From Bradyrhizobium sp. 1(2017) (GTDB taxonomy: Bacteria > Pseudomonadota > Alphaproteobacteria > Rhizobiales > Xanthobacteraceae), in contig NZ_CP050022.2 of NCBI RefSeq assembly GCF_011602485.2, forward strand, positions 496,001 to 560,000: a stretch of DNA of 64,000 nucleotides, in the 5' to 3' direction. Positions 16,844 to 25,808 of the stretch are shown piece after piece. A model generated the notes under the pieces. It did no database searches. It had not been told where the DNA came from and saw only the letters and a list, made by a program, of their open reading frames with translations. A program made the translations under genes and the position numbers. Within the stretch, counting starts at the first letter, position 1. Every line of letters starts with the position of its first letter.

Positions 16844-17161
16844 ATGGCCGAGGATGGCAAGGGCGCGGAACGCGTGACGTTCAGTCGTGGCTATGACGTC
16901 TGCATCATGGCCATCGACGGCACCTGGCGCCGCGACTGCAAGCTCAACGCGATTTCCGACACCGACGCCATCCTCACGGTGGAAGGCTCGATCCAGGGGT
17001 TGAACCTGAAGGAGTTCTTCCTGCTGCTGTCGTCCACGGGCCTTGCCTATCGCCGCTGCGAGCTGGTGCGCGTCAACGGCGCCGAGATGGACATCCAGTT
17101 CCTGCGCGGCAAGAACAGGAAGAAGCGCGGCGCGGCCGGAGGGCACGACGCCGCGGCCTGA
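16844..17161 (+). CDS. PilZ-like small protein
   Basis: 105 aa, starting two bases after the cheR stop, so probably translationally coupled. The fold pattern of a PilZ beta barrel is visible (FSRGYDVCIMAIDGTWRRDCKLNAISDTDAILTV...). The c-di-GMP signatures RxxxR and D/NxSxxG are not intact (ISDTDAIL), so ligand binding is doubtful. The tail KNRKKRGAAGGHDAAA is basic. It could link the che proteins to motility control. Confidence 0.65.
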   Translation: MAEDGKGAERVTFSRGYDVCIMAIDGTWRRDCKLNAISDTDAILTVEGSIQGLNLKEFFLLLSSTGLAYRRCELVRVNGAEMDIQFLRGKNRKKRGAAGGHDAAA

Positions 17162-17164
17162 CCG

Positions 17165-17182
17165 GCGGCGTGGTTGCCGCCA
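17165..17182 (+). terminator. Hairpin after the che operon
   Basis: GGCGGC, a six-base loop, then GCCGCC, immediately after the PilZ-like gene; the downstream T-rich stretch is weak. A possible transcription end for the che run. Confidence 0.4.
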
Positions 17183-17290
17183 CGTTGCTTTACATTTGTT
17201 GAAACATCCGGACGAATTTGCCCCAGCAGCTTTACGCCGCCTAAGCGCGAACCGTGCAATCATTGCTGGTCTCAATCTCAGGATACGGCA

Positions 17291-17794
17291 ATGCCCAGAA
17301 GCTCTCTCTCCCCCATCCCGTCGAACCTGCCAGACGCCGCCGAGCGGCGCGCGCTTCAGCTTCTGGTGGTCGACGACGACGCCACGCAGCGCAGCCTGAT
17401 CACGGTCGCCGCCAAGCAGGCCGGCCACGAAGTCACGGTGGCGCCGTCCGTGGCCGAAGCGATCGAGAAGCTCCGCGCCGCGCGCTTCGACTGCGTGACG
17501 CTCGATCTCGTGCTGGAGGATGGCGACGGCATCGACGTGCTGCGCGAGATGGCGAAAGCGAAGTTTGCCGGCGCGGTGATCGTCATCAGCGGCATGGACG
17601 GAAGGCGCCGCAGCGCCGCCCGCAGCTTCGCACGTTCGGTCGGGATCGAGCTCCAGAGCCTGCCGAAGCCGCTGGATCTCGCCGCCCTGCGCATCAGCCT
17701 CGCCAATCTCGGCAAGACCGCGATGGGCCTGCCGGCGATCCATACCTGGGGTGGTGTCGCCACCGATGCGATCGTGGAGCGGCACCGCGCCTGA
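17291..17794 (+). CDS. Stand-alone response regulator
   Basis: 167 aa. Receiver domain at about 20-140: LQLLVVDDDATQRSLITVAA, phospho-acceptor in VTLDLVLEDGDG, switch residue in VISGMD and Lys in SLPKPLD. A short C-terminal extension (about 30 residues) has no DNA-binding or enzymatic motif. It sits between the che genes and the FixJ-like regulator and could take part in a phosphorelay with the Hpt protein (9278-9655). Confidence 0.85.
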   Translation: MPRSSLSPIPSNLPDAAERRALQLLVVDDDATQRSLITVAAKQAGHEVTVAPSVAEAIEKLRAARFDCVTLDLVLEDGDGIDVLREMAKAKFAGAVIVISGMDGRRRSAARSFARSVGIELQSLPKPLDLAALRISLANLGKTAMGLPAIHTWGGVATDAIVERHRA

Positions 17795-17849
17795 AGGCGC
17801 GCAGCTGCCATGCGGTCGGACTTAGCCCGCCGCCCGGGCCGATCGCGAC

Positions 17850-18140
17850 CTACGCCGCGCTGCTGGATTCCGAGAGGTAGTGCAGGGCCTGGCGAAGGTC
17901 CGCCCGGCAGGCGTTGAGAGCCGCGTTCGCGCTGGCATAACGGGGCGTGACGTCGTCGAGGATGAAGACGTCCGAGGAACCTTCGGGATCACCGGTGTGT
18001 TCTTGATCCATGGCTGCGGCGATCCGGCGCATACTGGTCTCGATCTGTGTGATCAGCAAGCGAAGGTCTGCCGCAATCAACTCGCGGCTCTCGACTGCGG
18101 GCATTGCGACCAGAGGCGGCGTATCGGCGAAATTTAACAT
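17850..18140 (-). CDS. Small conserved protein, unknown function
   Basis: 96 aa, MLNFADTPPLVAMPAVESRELIAADLRLL..., mostly helical and soluble, with no signal peptide. It is divergent from the FixJ-like regulator gene, and the perfect CCGTA-N4-TACGG palindrome at 18202 lies in the shared spacer, 62 bases upstream of its start. No recognised family. Confidence 0.65.
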   Translation of the reverse strand: MLNFADTPPLVAMPAVESRELIAADLRLLITQIETSMRRIAAAMDQEHTGDPEGSSDVFILDDVTPRYASANAALNACRADLRQALHYLSESSSAA

Positions 18141-18201
18141 GGATATTCTCCGTTCCCCGCAATTAGGCGCGTTGCCGCTACTTGTGCGTTAAGTCCATGT
18201 C

Positions 18202-18215
18202 CCGTACAAATACGG
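18202..18215. promoter_or_regulatory. CCGTA-N4-TACGG palindrome, copy 3
   Basis: CCGTA CAAA TACGG, extended to a 16-base palindrome by flanking C and G. It lies in the divergent spacer, 62 bases upstream of the 96-aa gene and 75 bases upstream of the FixJ-like gene. The 14-mer is identical to the copy at 52555-52568 read on the other strand. Confidence 0.62.
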
Positions 18216-18289
18216 GTGGGCCGAATCCGCGCCGGGCGCCATAACGTTTGGTGCGGACGCGAGTCCGTAATGCCAACTGGATGTGGCAC

Positions 18290-18925
18290 ATGGCCGAGCA
18301 AAGCTCTCGTGGTGAAATCTTCGTAGTCGACGACGACCCCGCCGTTCGCGACACCCTGTCGATGGTGCTGAAGGCGGCGGGCTATGAGGTGATCTGTTTT
18401 GCGGACGGCGCAGCGTTGCTCTCCATCGCGCGAAACCGCACACCGGCTGCGATCCTGCTCGACGTGAACATTCCTGGAAAGTCAGGCCTCGACATTCTCA
18501 AGGAGTTGCACGGCGAGGACTATCCGGCGCCGATCTTCATGATCTCCGGGCAGGGCGACATCGCGATGGCGGTGGGCGCCATCAAGAGCGGAGCGCTCGA
18601 CTTCATCGAGAAGCCGTTTCGCGGCAGCGAGATCGTCGGCCGGCTCGACGAGGCGATCGGCGCCTATGCACGCAGGCAGGCGGAGAATGCATCGCCGAAA
18701 TTCGGCTCGCTGCATTTCCCCGGACGCGAGCCGTTGACGCGCAGGGAGCGCGAGGTGCTCGAGCAGTTCGCCTCCGGTGCATCCAACAAGGAAGCAGGCC
18801 GCACGCTCGGCATCAGCCCGCGCACCATCGAGGACCACCGCGCCAACATCATGAAGAAGCTCGGCGCGCGCAACGCCGCCGACCTGATCCGCATCGTGAT
18901 GACCGCGGCCCAGCGCGCGTCGTAG
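18290..18925 (+). CDS. FixJ/NarL-type two-domain response regulator
   Basis: 211 aa. Receiver domain 8-120 with FVVDDDPAVRDTL, phospho-acceptor Asp58 (AILLDVNIPG), switch in MISGQGD and Lys in IEKPF, all intact. LuxR-type helix-turn-helix at 145-205 (LTRREREVLEQFASGASNKE, SPRTIEDHRANIMKKLGARN). An ATG three codons upstream is an alternative start; neither has a strong ribosome site. The cognate kinase may be the hybrid kinase convergent to it (19017-22613), or one elsewhere. The upstream palindrome suggests autoregulation. Confidence 0.9.
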   Translation: MAEQSSRGEIFVVDDDPAVRDTLSMVLKAAGYEVICFADGAALLSIARNRTPAAILLDVNIPGKSGLDILKELHGEDYPAPIFMISGQGDIAMAVGAIKSGALDFIEKPFRGSEIVGRLDEAIGAYARRQAENASPKFGSLHFPGREPLTRREREVLEQFASGASNKEAGRTLGISPRTIEDHRANIMKKLGARNAADLIRIVMTAAQRAS

Positions 18926-18938
18926 AAGCTTCTTGGAG

Positions 18939-18964
18939 CCCGGGTGAGCGAAGCGACACCCGGG
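18939..18964. repeat. CCCGGGT palindromic hairpin between convergent genes
   Basis: CCCGGGT and ACCCGGG enclose GAGCGAAGCGAC in the 91-base spacer between the convergent FixJ-like and hybrid-kinase genes. This is a frequent Bradyrhizobium intergenic repeat and could serve as a bidirectional terminator. Confidence 0.6.
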
Positions 18965-19016
18965 AACGCTGGCGCAGAGTTCCGGATGTCGCTGTGCTCA
19001 TCTGGCCTACGGCGCT

Positions 19017-22000
19017 TCAGACGCTCAGCGCCTTGCGGATGATCCGCGCCAGATCCGATTTCCGATAGGGCTTGGCCAGCAGCATCACGCCGGAATCCAG
19101 CCGGCCGTGATGGATGATCGCGTTTTCGGTATAGCCTGACGTGTAGACCACCTTGAGGTCGGGCCGCGTCTTCATCAACTCGTCGGCGAGCTGACGTCCG
19201 TTCATCTTGCCGGGCATGATGACGTCGGTGAACAGGAGGTCAAACGGCTTGCCGGTGGCGACGATCGCGAGCGCCTCCGCGGCGTTCGCAGCCTGCAAGG
19301 TGACGTATCCCAGCGCATGCAGCTGTGCCAGCACGTAGTCACGCACCAGCCGGTCGTCCTCGACCACCAGGATGGTCTCGTGTCCGCCCTCGATCGCCGC
19401 CGCCGTCACGCCCTCGCCGGCCGCCGTCGGCGTCTTGCCGGGCGGCAGGTACATCTTGATCGTGGTGCCGTGGCCTTCCTCGCTGTAGATCTTGATGTGG
19501 CCTGCGGACTGCTTGATGAAGCCGTAGACCATCGAGAGCCCGAGTCCGGTGCCCTTGCCGGGCCCCTTCGAGGTGAAGAAGGGGTCGAACACCCTGGGCA
19601 GCATGCTCGCCGGAATTCCGGAGCCGGTGTCGCTCACTGCGATCATCACGTAATGCCCGGGACGGACGTCGTTGACGCTGGCATAGACCTCGTCGAGATA
19701 GGCGCCGCCCGTCTCCACGATCAGCTTGCCGCCGCCGGGCATGGCGTCGCGGGCGTTGAGTGCGAGGTTGAGGATCGCGGTGGTGAGCTGGTTGGGATCG
19801 ACCATCGCGACGCAGTTCTCGTCCTCGAACACGGATTCGATCTGGATCTGCTCGCCCAGCGTCGGTCGCAGCAGTTTCGCGGTGTCGACGATCAGCGAGT
19901 TGATGTCGATCTCTCGCGGCTGGAGCGGCTGCTTGCGCGCAAAGGCGAGCAGATGCTGCGTCAGCTCGGCGCCGCGCCCCGCGGCCTCGTCGATCATCTT
20001 GGTGATCGCCGCAAGCTGCGGTTCCTTCTCGACCGCCTCGGCGAGGATTTCGATCGTTCCGGTGATGACGGTGAGGATGTTGTTGAAATCGTGCGCCACG
20101 CCGCCGGTGAGCTGGCCGACCGCCTCCATCTTCTCGGCATGGCGGATGCGCTCCTCGGCCGCGATCTTGTCGGTGAGGTCGCGGTAGAAGACGTTGAACA
20201 GCAGGCCCTCGCGGCGCTTGAGCGCGGTCACGCTCAGCTCGGCCTTGAATTCCTTGCCGTCGCGGCGGCAGCACATCAGCTCGCGGCGGCGGTTCAGCGT
20301 CCGGCCGTCGTCGTCTTCGAGGAAACGTTTCAGGCCTGCCCTGACCCTGTCACGTTCACTCTCGGCGACGATCAGGTCGATCGTGCTCTTGCCGAGCACC
20401 TCGTCGCGGCGCCAGCCGAAGAGCTGTTCGGCCTGCGAGTTCCAGCCCAGGATGCTGCTGGTCTCGTCGGTCTGCACGAAGGCGTCGAGCGAGGTCTCGA
20501 CGATGTTGCGGGCGAGCCGTTCGCTCTCGCGAAGCGATTCCTGAGCGCGCCGCGCCTCGGTCATGTCGCGCCCGATGAAGAAGAAGCGCTTCGCCGGCTC
20601 GGACCAATTGCCGAGCCAGGACAGCCAGACCTCGTGCCCGTTCTTGTGAAAGCAGCGGGTGTCCGCCAGCTTGACGCGCTCGCCCCGGCGCATCGCACGC
20701 ATCTCGACGCGGGACTGCTCCAGATGATCGGGGTGAATGAAATCGGCGCCGCTGCGGCCGACCATCTCCTCCGGGCCATAGCCCAGAATGGTCTGGCTGC
20801 TCGGGCTGATCTGCGCGATATGGCCTCGCGCATCCATCACCATGATCAGGTCCTGCGAGGCGTCGAAGATCTGTCGCCGCTCCTCGAGCTGCTGCTGCAG
20901 CGCCCGCTCGGCCCGCCGCGCCTCGGTGAGGCTGCGCGCGCTTCCGGAGGCACCGACGATCTCCCCCGACGGCCCCTTGATCGGCGACAGGCTCAGGGAG
21001 ATCTCGACCGCCGCGCCGTCCTTGCGCAGGCGCACCGTCTCGAAACGCTCGATCGGCTCGCCCCGGGCGATCCGTCGCCGATAGTCCTTGCCCTGCTCGC
21101 GGCGATCGGGCGGAACGATGATCGCCGTGGATTTCCCGATCGCCTCCTCGGCCGAGTAGCCATAGAGGCGTTCGGCGGCCGGATTCCAGCCCGTGATGAC
21201 GGCATCGAGCGTCTGCATCACGATCGCATCGTCGGACGATTCGACCGCGGCGCTGAACAAGCCCTCGCGCGCTGCGTGGTGGCTTCGGGCGACCTCGGTC
21301 CGGCGATGATCCTCGATTTCGCGTTCGAGCGCGGCCGTTTTCGCCCGAGTCTCCTCGACCATCTGGGCAAACGCCCGCGCCAGCACCCCCGTCTCGCCGC
21401 TGGCATCCACGGGAATGTCCACGGAACGTCCGCTGCCGATCGCCTCGACCGCACGGGTCAGGCGCCCGATCGGACGCGTCAACGAGCGCGCCAGAAGCAC
21501 CGCAAGCGAGGCCGCCGCGAGCACGGCCAGGATGCCGACCAGCAGGGAGGTCTTCTGGATCGCCGCCGGTACGCGGCCGAACACGGGCGGGGGGACCGTC
21601 TCGATGATGGCGATCCACTCCTTGCCGACGAGCAGCGCCGGCGCGATTGCCGCGCCGCTCGGCCGGCCCGATCCATCCGTCGTCAGATGCGTGAATCCCT
21701 CCAGCGAGCCGATCCGTGCCGCGAAGAACGGAAATTCGTGGCGCCAGTCGGTGGGATGGCCGCGCAATGAACCGAATTCGCGCGCGCGATCGGGATGGAC
21801 CAAATAGTCGCCGCGCGAACTCACGACATAGATATCTCCTCCCGCGCCCGGGGTCGAACGGACGCGGTCGAGGGCCGGACGCATGTCGATATTGGCGATG
21901 ATGATGCCGAACGGCCTGCCGTCCGGCGTGAACAGAGGCGTCGCGACGCGCAACGTCGGAACGTGGAGATCCGCAGTCCCACCGTAACGGGTGGCGAGAT

Positions 22001-22613
22001 CGATGCCGGACACATAAATCTCGCCACCCGAAAGCCGGATCGTCTCCTGAAAATAGGCTCGTTCGCTCTTGCGCTCCAGTTCGTCATTGGGAACGATCCG
22101 CGCCTTTCCATTCGGGCCGGAGCGATCGACGCGGACCAGCTCGCGGTGGTCGTCGTCGAGACCGATGATGCGGAATTGTCCGTAGCTGGGCTTGGCGTCG
22201 ATCTCGGCGGCGAGCCGCGCCGCGATGCGCTCGCGCCAGGTTTGCTCGGAAACGCCGTCGGCAGCGTCGATGCCGCCGCCGATACGGGCACGGATCAGGC
22301 CGTTGATGGCTGCAGCCGAGCGGTAGCCGAGCAGATCGCCGCGCGCTCCGGCAACGTAGGATTCGAGATGGGTTGCCAGCAGGCGAGACTGGGCCTCGAT
22401 CCGTTCCAGGACGCGCGGAATGACGGCCTGGGTGATATTGCGATAGCCCAACCATCCGACTGCGGCCACGGTCACCGCCACCAGCAGGATCATTGCGATG
22501 GCAAGCCGCGTTGCGAGCGTCATGTGGAAATTCGCACCGCTTCCCGAATGGCCACGTTTGTTCCGGCCCGCAACGGATTGGAGCTCCTTGTCATCGGCGG
22601 CCGGTGCTGACAT
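19017..22613 (-). CDS. Membrane hybrid histidine kinase: dCache, HAMP, three PAS, HisKA, HATPase, REC
   Basis: 1198 aa, starting behind CGGAGGCACCCG. A membrane helix (about 32-52) precedes a long periplasmic dCache-like sensor region to about 355, then a second helix and HAMP (ARSLTRPIGRLTRAV). Three PAS domains follow (VITGWNPAAERLYGYSAEE; IAQISPSSQTILGYGPEEM; ILGWNSQAEQLFGWRRDEV). The kinase core has VAHDFNNIL (phospho-His), LNLALNARDAMP, VSDTGSGIP and GTGLGLSMVYG. The C-terminal receiver has LLFTDVIMPGKMNG and AKPYRKSD. It probably senses an extracytoplasmic small ligand. Its start overlaps the end of the upstream receiver gene by 23 bases. Confidence 0.93.
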   Translation of the reverse strand: MSAPAADDKELQSVAGRNKRGHSGSGANFHMTLATRLAIAMILLVAVTVAAVGWLGYRNITQAVIPRVLERIEAQSRLLATHLESYVAGARGDLLGYRSAAAINGLIRARIGGGIDAADGVSEQTWRERIAARLAAEIDAKPSYGQFRIIGLDDDHRELVRVDRSGPNGKARIVPNDELERKSERAYFQETIRLSGGEIYVSGIDLATRYGGTADLHVPTLRVATPLFTPDGRPFGIIIANIDMRPALDRVRSTPGAGGDIYVVSSRGDYLVHPDRAREFGSLRGHPTDWRHEFPFFAARIGSLEGFTHLTTDGSGRPSGAAIAPALLVGKEWIAIIETVPPPVFGRVPAAIQKTSLLVGILAVLAAASLAVLLARSLTRPIGRLTRAVEAIGSGRSVDIPVDASGETGVLARAFAQMVEETRAKTAALEREIEDHRRTEVARSHHAAREGLFSAAVESSDDAIVMQTLDAVITGWNPAAERLYGYSAEEAIGKSTAIIVPPDRREQGKDYRRRIARGEPIERFETVRLRKDGAAVEISLSLSPIKGPSGEIVGASGSARSLTEARRAERALQQQLEERRQIFDASQDLIMVMDARGHIAQISPSSQTILGYGPEEMVGRSGADFIHPDHLEQSRVEMRAMRRGERVKLADTRCFHKNGHEVWLSWLGNWSEPAKRFFFIGRDMTEARRAQESLRESERLARNIVETSLDAFVQTDETSSILGWNSQAEQLFGWRRDEVLGKSTIDLIVAESERDRVRAGLKRFLEDDDGRTLNRRRELMCCRRDGKEFKAELSVTALKRREGLLFNVFYRDLTDKIAAEERIRHAEKMEAVGQLTGGVAHDFNNILTVITGTIEILAEAVEKEPQLAAITKMIDEAAGRGAELTQHLLAFARKQPLQPREIDINSLIVDTAKLLRPTLGEQIQIESVFEDENCVAMVDPNQLTTAILNLALNARDAMPGGGKLIVETGGAYLDEVYASVNDVRPGHYVMIAVSDTGSGIPASMLPRVFDPFFTSKGPGKGTGLGLSMVYGFIKQSAGHIKIYSEEGHGTTIKMYLPPGKTPTAAGEGVTAAAIEGGHETILVVEDDRLVRDYVLAQLHALGYVTLQAANAAEALAIVATGKPFDLLFTDVIMPGKMNGRQLADELMKTRPDLKVVYTSGYTENAIIHHGRLDSGVMLLAKPYRKSDLARIIRKALSV

Positions 22614-23010
22614 CGGGTGCCTCCGGCCGGGCCGCCTTCAGGCAGCCATCGACCGCGGCGAGCAAGGCACCGGGGCGAAACGGCTTTTGCAGACTTGCCA
22701 CCGCCCCGAGCTTGGTTGCCATCTTCAGGAAATCCGGTTCCGCATAGGCATCCGGCGTGACCGAGCGGCCGGAAATGACGATGATCGGAATGGCCGGGGC
22801 CAACGCCCGGATGTGGCGCATCGTCTCCAGCCCGTCCATGCCGGGCATGAAGATGTCGAGAAACAGCAGGTCGAACCGGCTGGTCTCGAACAGGGCAAGT
22901 CCCTTGCGGCCATCGCCGGCGACCGTGACGTGATGACCGGCCCTTTCCAGCAGCAGCCGGATCGTGATCTGCACGGCCGGGTCGTCATCCACGATCAGGA
23001 TGTTGGCCAC
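22591..23010 (-). CDS. Stand-alone receiver (CheY-like) paired with hybrid kinase
   Basis: 139 aa from a GTG behind CGGAGG with eight-base spacing; longer in-frame starts lack ribosome sites. Receiver: ILIVDDDPAVQITIRLLL, phospho-acceptor in LLFLDIFMPGMDG, switch Ser in VISGR and Lys in LQKPFRPG. Its 3' end overlaps the start of the hybrid kinase, so the two are translationally coupled. It is related to the interrupted receiver at 11257-11739. Confidence 0.88.
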   Translation of the reverse strand: MANILIVDDDPAVQITIRLLLERAGHHVTVAGDGRKGLALFETSRFDLLFLDIFMPGMDGLETMRHIRALAPAIPIIVISGRSVTPDAYAEPDFLKMATKLGAVASLQKPFRPGALLAAVDGCLKAARPEAPDVSTGRR

Positions 23011-23205
23011 GTCTGAAATCCTCCGAGGCCGGATGGGAATGTCCCAGCGACCCCAAATCAAGCCATCAAAAGTGAAATTGTTGCGCGGATTCTGCCCGGC
23101 CCGCAAGCACTTCGCGAGCCCCCCGTTCCGTCTTTGCCAAACGGTCGCCGCCGGCCCCCTATGCATGGTCACGTGCAGAAGGCGAGCCAGCCTCGGGGTT
23201 CCCGC

Positions 23206-23922
23206 TCAATCGGTCAGATATTCCGGATAGCGGCCGCGGATCTTGTCGAGCTCGCTGAGCGTGCCTGACAGGTGCTTGCGCAGGTGCTGTTGCGCAGCAT
23301 CGGGGTCTTTGGCCTCGATCGCGCGCGCGATCAGCTTGTGGTGGCGCACGATGTTCTGGGCCTTGCCGGGCGAGGGCAGGTGGAGGCGGCGCAAACGATC
23401 GCTGTGCCCGCTGCGGCTGCGCACCAGCGCCCACAGATCCTGCTTGCCGGCGGCCGTGTAGAGCTGGGCGTGAAAATCGTTGTCGCCGGCCATGAAGGCC
23501 TCGAAGTCGCCGGCCTTGGCGAATTGCTGTTGCAAGGCGATGGCGTGATCCAGGCGAACGATCAGGGATGGGTCGGGACTGGTTGCGAGCAGGCGGACGA
23601 TCTCCAGTTCCAGCGCCTGGCGCAGGAAATGCGCCTGCTGCGCGCGATCGACGTCGATCCGGCTGACCACGGTTGCATGCTGGGGGAACACGTCGACCAG
23701 GCCTTCTTCCTCCAGCCGCATCAGCGCATCGCGGACCGGTGTGGAGCTGACGCCGAACTGGCCGGCGAGTTCGGCGCGCGACAGCGGGGCGCCGGGCGGC
23801 AATTCCAGGGCGATGATCGCGTTGCGCAGCCGCTCGAACACCTGTGGCGCGGCCTGACGGCCGCGATCGAGCCGGGCAGCTTGCCGTGGCGCCGCACGCG
23901 GCGCGGGGTGGGATATTTCCAT
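23206..23922 (-). CDS. GntR-family (FadR/FCD) transcriptional regulator
   Basis: 238 aa. Winged helix at about 25-90 (VFERLRNAIIALELPPGAPLSRAELAGQFGVSSTPVRDAL) and an FCD ligand domain with metal-site residues (GDNDFHAQLY, VRHHKLIARAIEAKD). It is divergent from the ABC importer and catabolic genes at 24017-30439. The perfect palindrome at 23946-23971, just upstream of its start, is its likely operator. Members usually repress catabolic operons and are released by a pathway acid. Confidence 0.92.
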   Translation of the reverse strand: MEISHPAPRAAPRQAARLDRGRQAAPQVFERLRNAIIALELPPGAPLSRAELAGQFGVSSTPVRDALMRLEEEGLVDVFPQHATVVSRIDVDRAQQAHFLRQALELEIVRLLATSPDPSLIVRLDHAIALQQQFAKAGDFEAFMAGDNDFHAQLYTAAGKQDLWALVRSRSGHSDRLRRLHLPSPGKAQNIVRHHKLIARAIEAKDPDAAQQHLRKHLSGTLSELDKIRGRYPEYLTD

Positions 23923-23945
23923 GACGAGTCCCGCGAGCTTGCCTT

Positions 23946-23971
23946 TGATGCACTAATATATTAGTGCATCA
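23946..23971. promoter_or_regulatory. 26-bp perfect palindrome, probable GntR operator
   Basis: TGATGCACTAATA is followed directly by its exact reverse complement, centred at 23958/23959. It begins 24 bases upstream of the GntR start codon and ends 46 bases upstream of the importer start, so it can control both directions. The inner ACTAATATATTAGT is AT-rich and could overlap a -10 region. Confidence 0.75.
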
Positions 23972-24016
23972 GCAGCGTCAACGCAGATCGACGATGACCG
24001 GAGGAAACCCACAACA

Positions 24017-25036
24017 ATGATCACGCATCTTCGCAGCAGGCTCGCGGCCGCCGTCCTGATCGCCGCAGCCACCCTGTCGGCATCCGCCGCGCACGCCCAG
24101 CAGAAATCCGAGATCGCGCTGTCGCGCCAGCCCGGCATCTTCTACATGCCGAGCCATATCATGGAGAAGCTGAAGCTGATCGAGAAGCACGCCGCTTCCC
24201 TCGGCGCCTCCGGTGTCACCACCAAATGGATCACCTTTTCCGGCGGCGGGGCGCAGACCGACGCGCTGCTCGCAGGCGGCGTCGACATCCTCAACACCGG
24301 CACCGGCAACCTCCTTCTGCTGTGGGACCGCACGCGCGGCGGCGTGAAGGGCATCGTCGCCACCTCGGCGCAGCCGATGACGCTGATCAGCCGCGACGCC
24401 AACATCAAGTCGATCAAGGATTTCGGTCCCGGCGACAAGATCGCGGTGCCCACCGTAAAAGTCTCGACCCAGGCGATCGTGCTTCAGATCGCGGCCGCCG
24501 AGGCTTTCGGAGCCGACCAATGGTCGAAGCTCGACGCCAACACGGTGCAGCTCGGCCATCCCGACGCCTATGCCGCGCTGTCCAACCCGAAGCACGAGGT
24601 GCACAGCCACTTCTCGATCCCGCCCTTCACTTTCCTGGAGCTGAAGAACGTGCCGGGCGCGCATGTCGTGCTGTCGTCGCCGGACGTGATGGGCGGCCCG
24701 CTCAGCCAGGCCCAGTTTTTCACCACGACGAAGTTCGCCGACGCCAATCCCAAAATCGTCCAGGCCGTGCGCGACGCGACCAAGGAAGCGCAGGACCTGA
24801 TCCGCAGCGACACCAGGCAGGCGGTCGAGATCTACAAGGAGATCACTGGCGACAAGACTTCGGTCGAGGAGTTGCTCGATCTTCTCAAGGAGCCCGGCAT
24901 GATGGAGTGGAACCTCGAACCGCAGGGCACCATGAAGTTCGCCGCCCATCTCCACAAGACCGGCACGCTCAAGAACCTGCCCAAGGCCTGGACGGACTAT
25001 TATCTCCCCGTCGCGCACGACCTGAAGGGCAACTGA
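24017..25036 (+). CDS. ABC importer substrate-binding protein (NMT1/SsuA type)
   Basis: 339 aa behind a GGAGGAAA site. Signal peptide (RLAAAVLIAAATLSASAAHAQ) and a periplasmic binding-protein fold of the NMT1/TauA/SsuA family (KSEIALSRQPGIFYMPSHIM, GGGAQTDALLAGGVDILNTG). The ligand is unknown. Its stop overlaps the ATG of the ATPase gene (TGATG). The neighbouring dehydratase and lactonase genes suggest a sugar-acid or lactone-type ligand, although this binding-protein family is better known for sulfonates, nitrate and aromatic acids. Confidence 0.9.
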   Translation: MITHLRSRLAAAVLIAAATLSASAAHAQQKSEIALSRQPGIFYMPSHIMEKLKLIEKHAASLGASGVTTKWITFSGGGAQTDALLAGGVDILNTGTGNLLLLWDRTRGGVKGIVATSAQPMTLISRDANIKSIKDFGPGDKIAVPTVKVSTQAIVLQIAAAEAFGADQWSKLDANTVQLGHPDAYAALSNPKHEVHSHFSIPPFTFLELKNVPGAHVVLSSPDVMGGPLSQAQFFTTTKFADANPKIVQAVRDATKEAQDLIRSDTRQAVEIYKEITGDKTSVEELLDLLKEPGMMEWNLEPQGTMKFAAHLHKTGTLKNLPKAWTDYYLPVAHDLKGN

Positions 25037-25797
25037 TGGCGCTGCTCGACGTCAGCTCCGTGACGCTGCGCTACAAGACCTCGAGCGCAGTCGTCACCGC
25101 GACCGAAAAAGTGAGCTTCACCGTCGACCGGTCCGACCGCTTCGTGCTGCTCGGTCCCTCCGGCTGCGGCAAGTCGACCTTGCTCAAGGCCGTCGGCGGC
25201 TACATGAGCCCGAGCGACGGCCGCATGACCATCAACGGCCGCGAGATCCACGGTCCCGGCGCCGACCGCATGATGATCTTCCAGGAATTCGACCAGCTCC
25301 TGCCCTGGAAGAGCGTGCTCGCCAACGTCATGTTCCCGCTGCTCACGGCGAGAAAGTTGTCGCGCAAGGACGCCGAGGCGAAGGCGCGGGCCTATATCGA
25401 GAAGGTCGGCCTCACGCGCGTGGTCGATGCCTATCCGCACACGCTCTCCGGCGGCATGAAGCAGCGCGTCGCGATCGCGCGCGGCATGGCGATGGAGCCG
25501 GACATCCTGCTGATGGACGAGCCGTTCGCGGCGCTCGACGCGCTGACGCGCCGGACCTGCCAGGACGAGCTGCTCCAGCTCTGGAGCGAGACCAAGTTCA
25601 CCGTGTTGTTCGTGACGCATTCGATCGCGGAAGCGATCCGCATCGGCAACCGCATCCTGCTGCTGTCGCCGCACCCCGGCCGGGTCAAGGCCGAGGTGAT
25701 CGACGTCGACAAGGTTTCGAACGAAGACGGCAGCGCCGGACGGCTCGAGAAGGAGATCCACGATCTCCTGTTCGCCTCCGAAGAAACCGCGCACTGA
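25036..25797 (+). CDS. ABC importer ATPase
   Basis: 253 aa. Walker A LLGPSGCGKSTLL, Q-loop FQEFDQLLPW, signature LSGGMKQRVAIARGMA, Walker B ILLMDEPFAALD and H-loop FVTHSIAEA are all present. NitT/TauT-type ATPase, coupled by TGATG to the binding-protein gene and followed by the permease after 11 bases. Confidence 0.95.
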   Translation: MALLDVSSVTLRYKTSSAVVTATEKVSFTVDRSDRFVLLGPSGCGKSTLLKAVGGYMSPSDGRMTINGREIHGPGADRMMIFQEFDQLLPWKSVLANVMFPLLTARKLSRKDAEAKARAYIEKVGLTRVVDAYPHTLSGGMKQRVAIARGMAMEPDILLMDEPFAALDALTRRTCQDELLQLWSETKFTVLFVTHSIAEAIRIGNRILLLSPHPGRVKAEVIDVDKVSNEDGSAGRLEKEIHDLLFASEETAH

Positions 25798-25808
25798 GGG
25801 AGCCTGTC

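Noticed and set aside
19317..21770. 817-codon open frame on the plus strand
   Set aside because: Fully antisense to the hybrid histidine kinase; no domain and no ribosome site.
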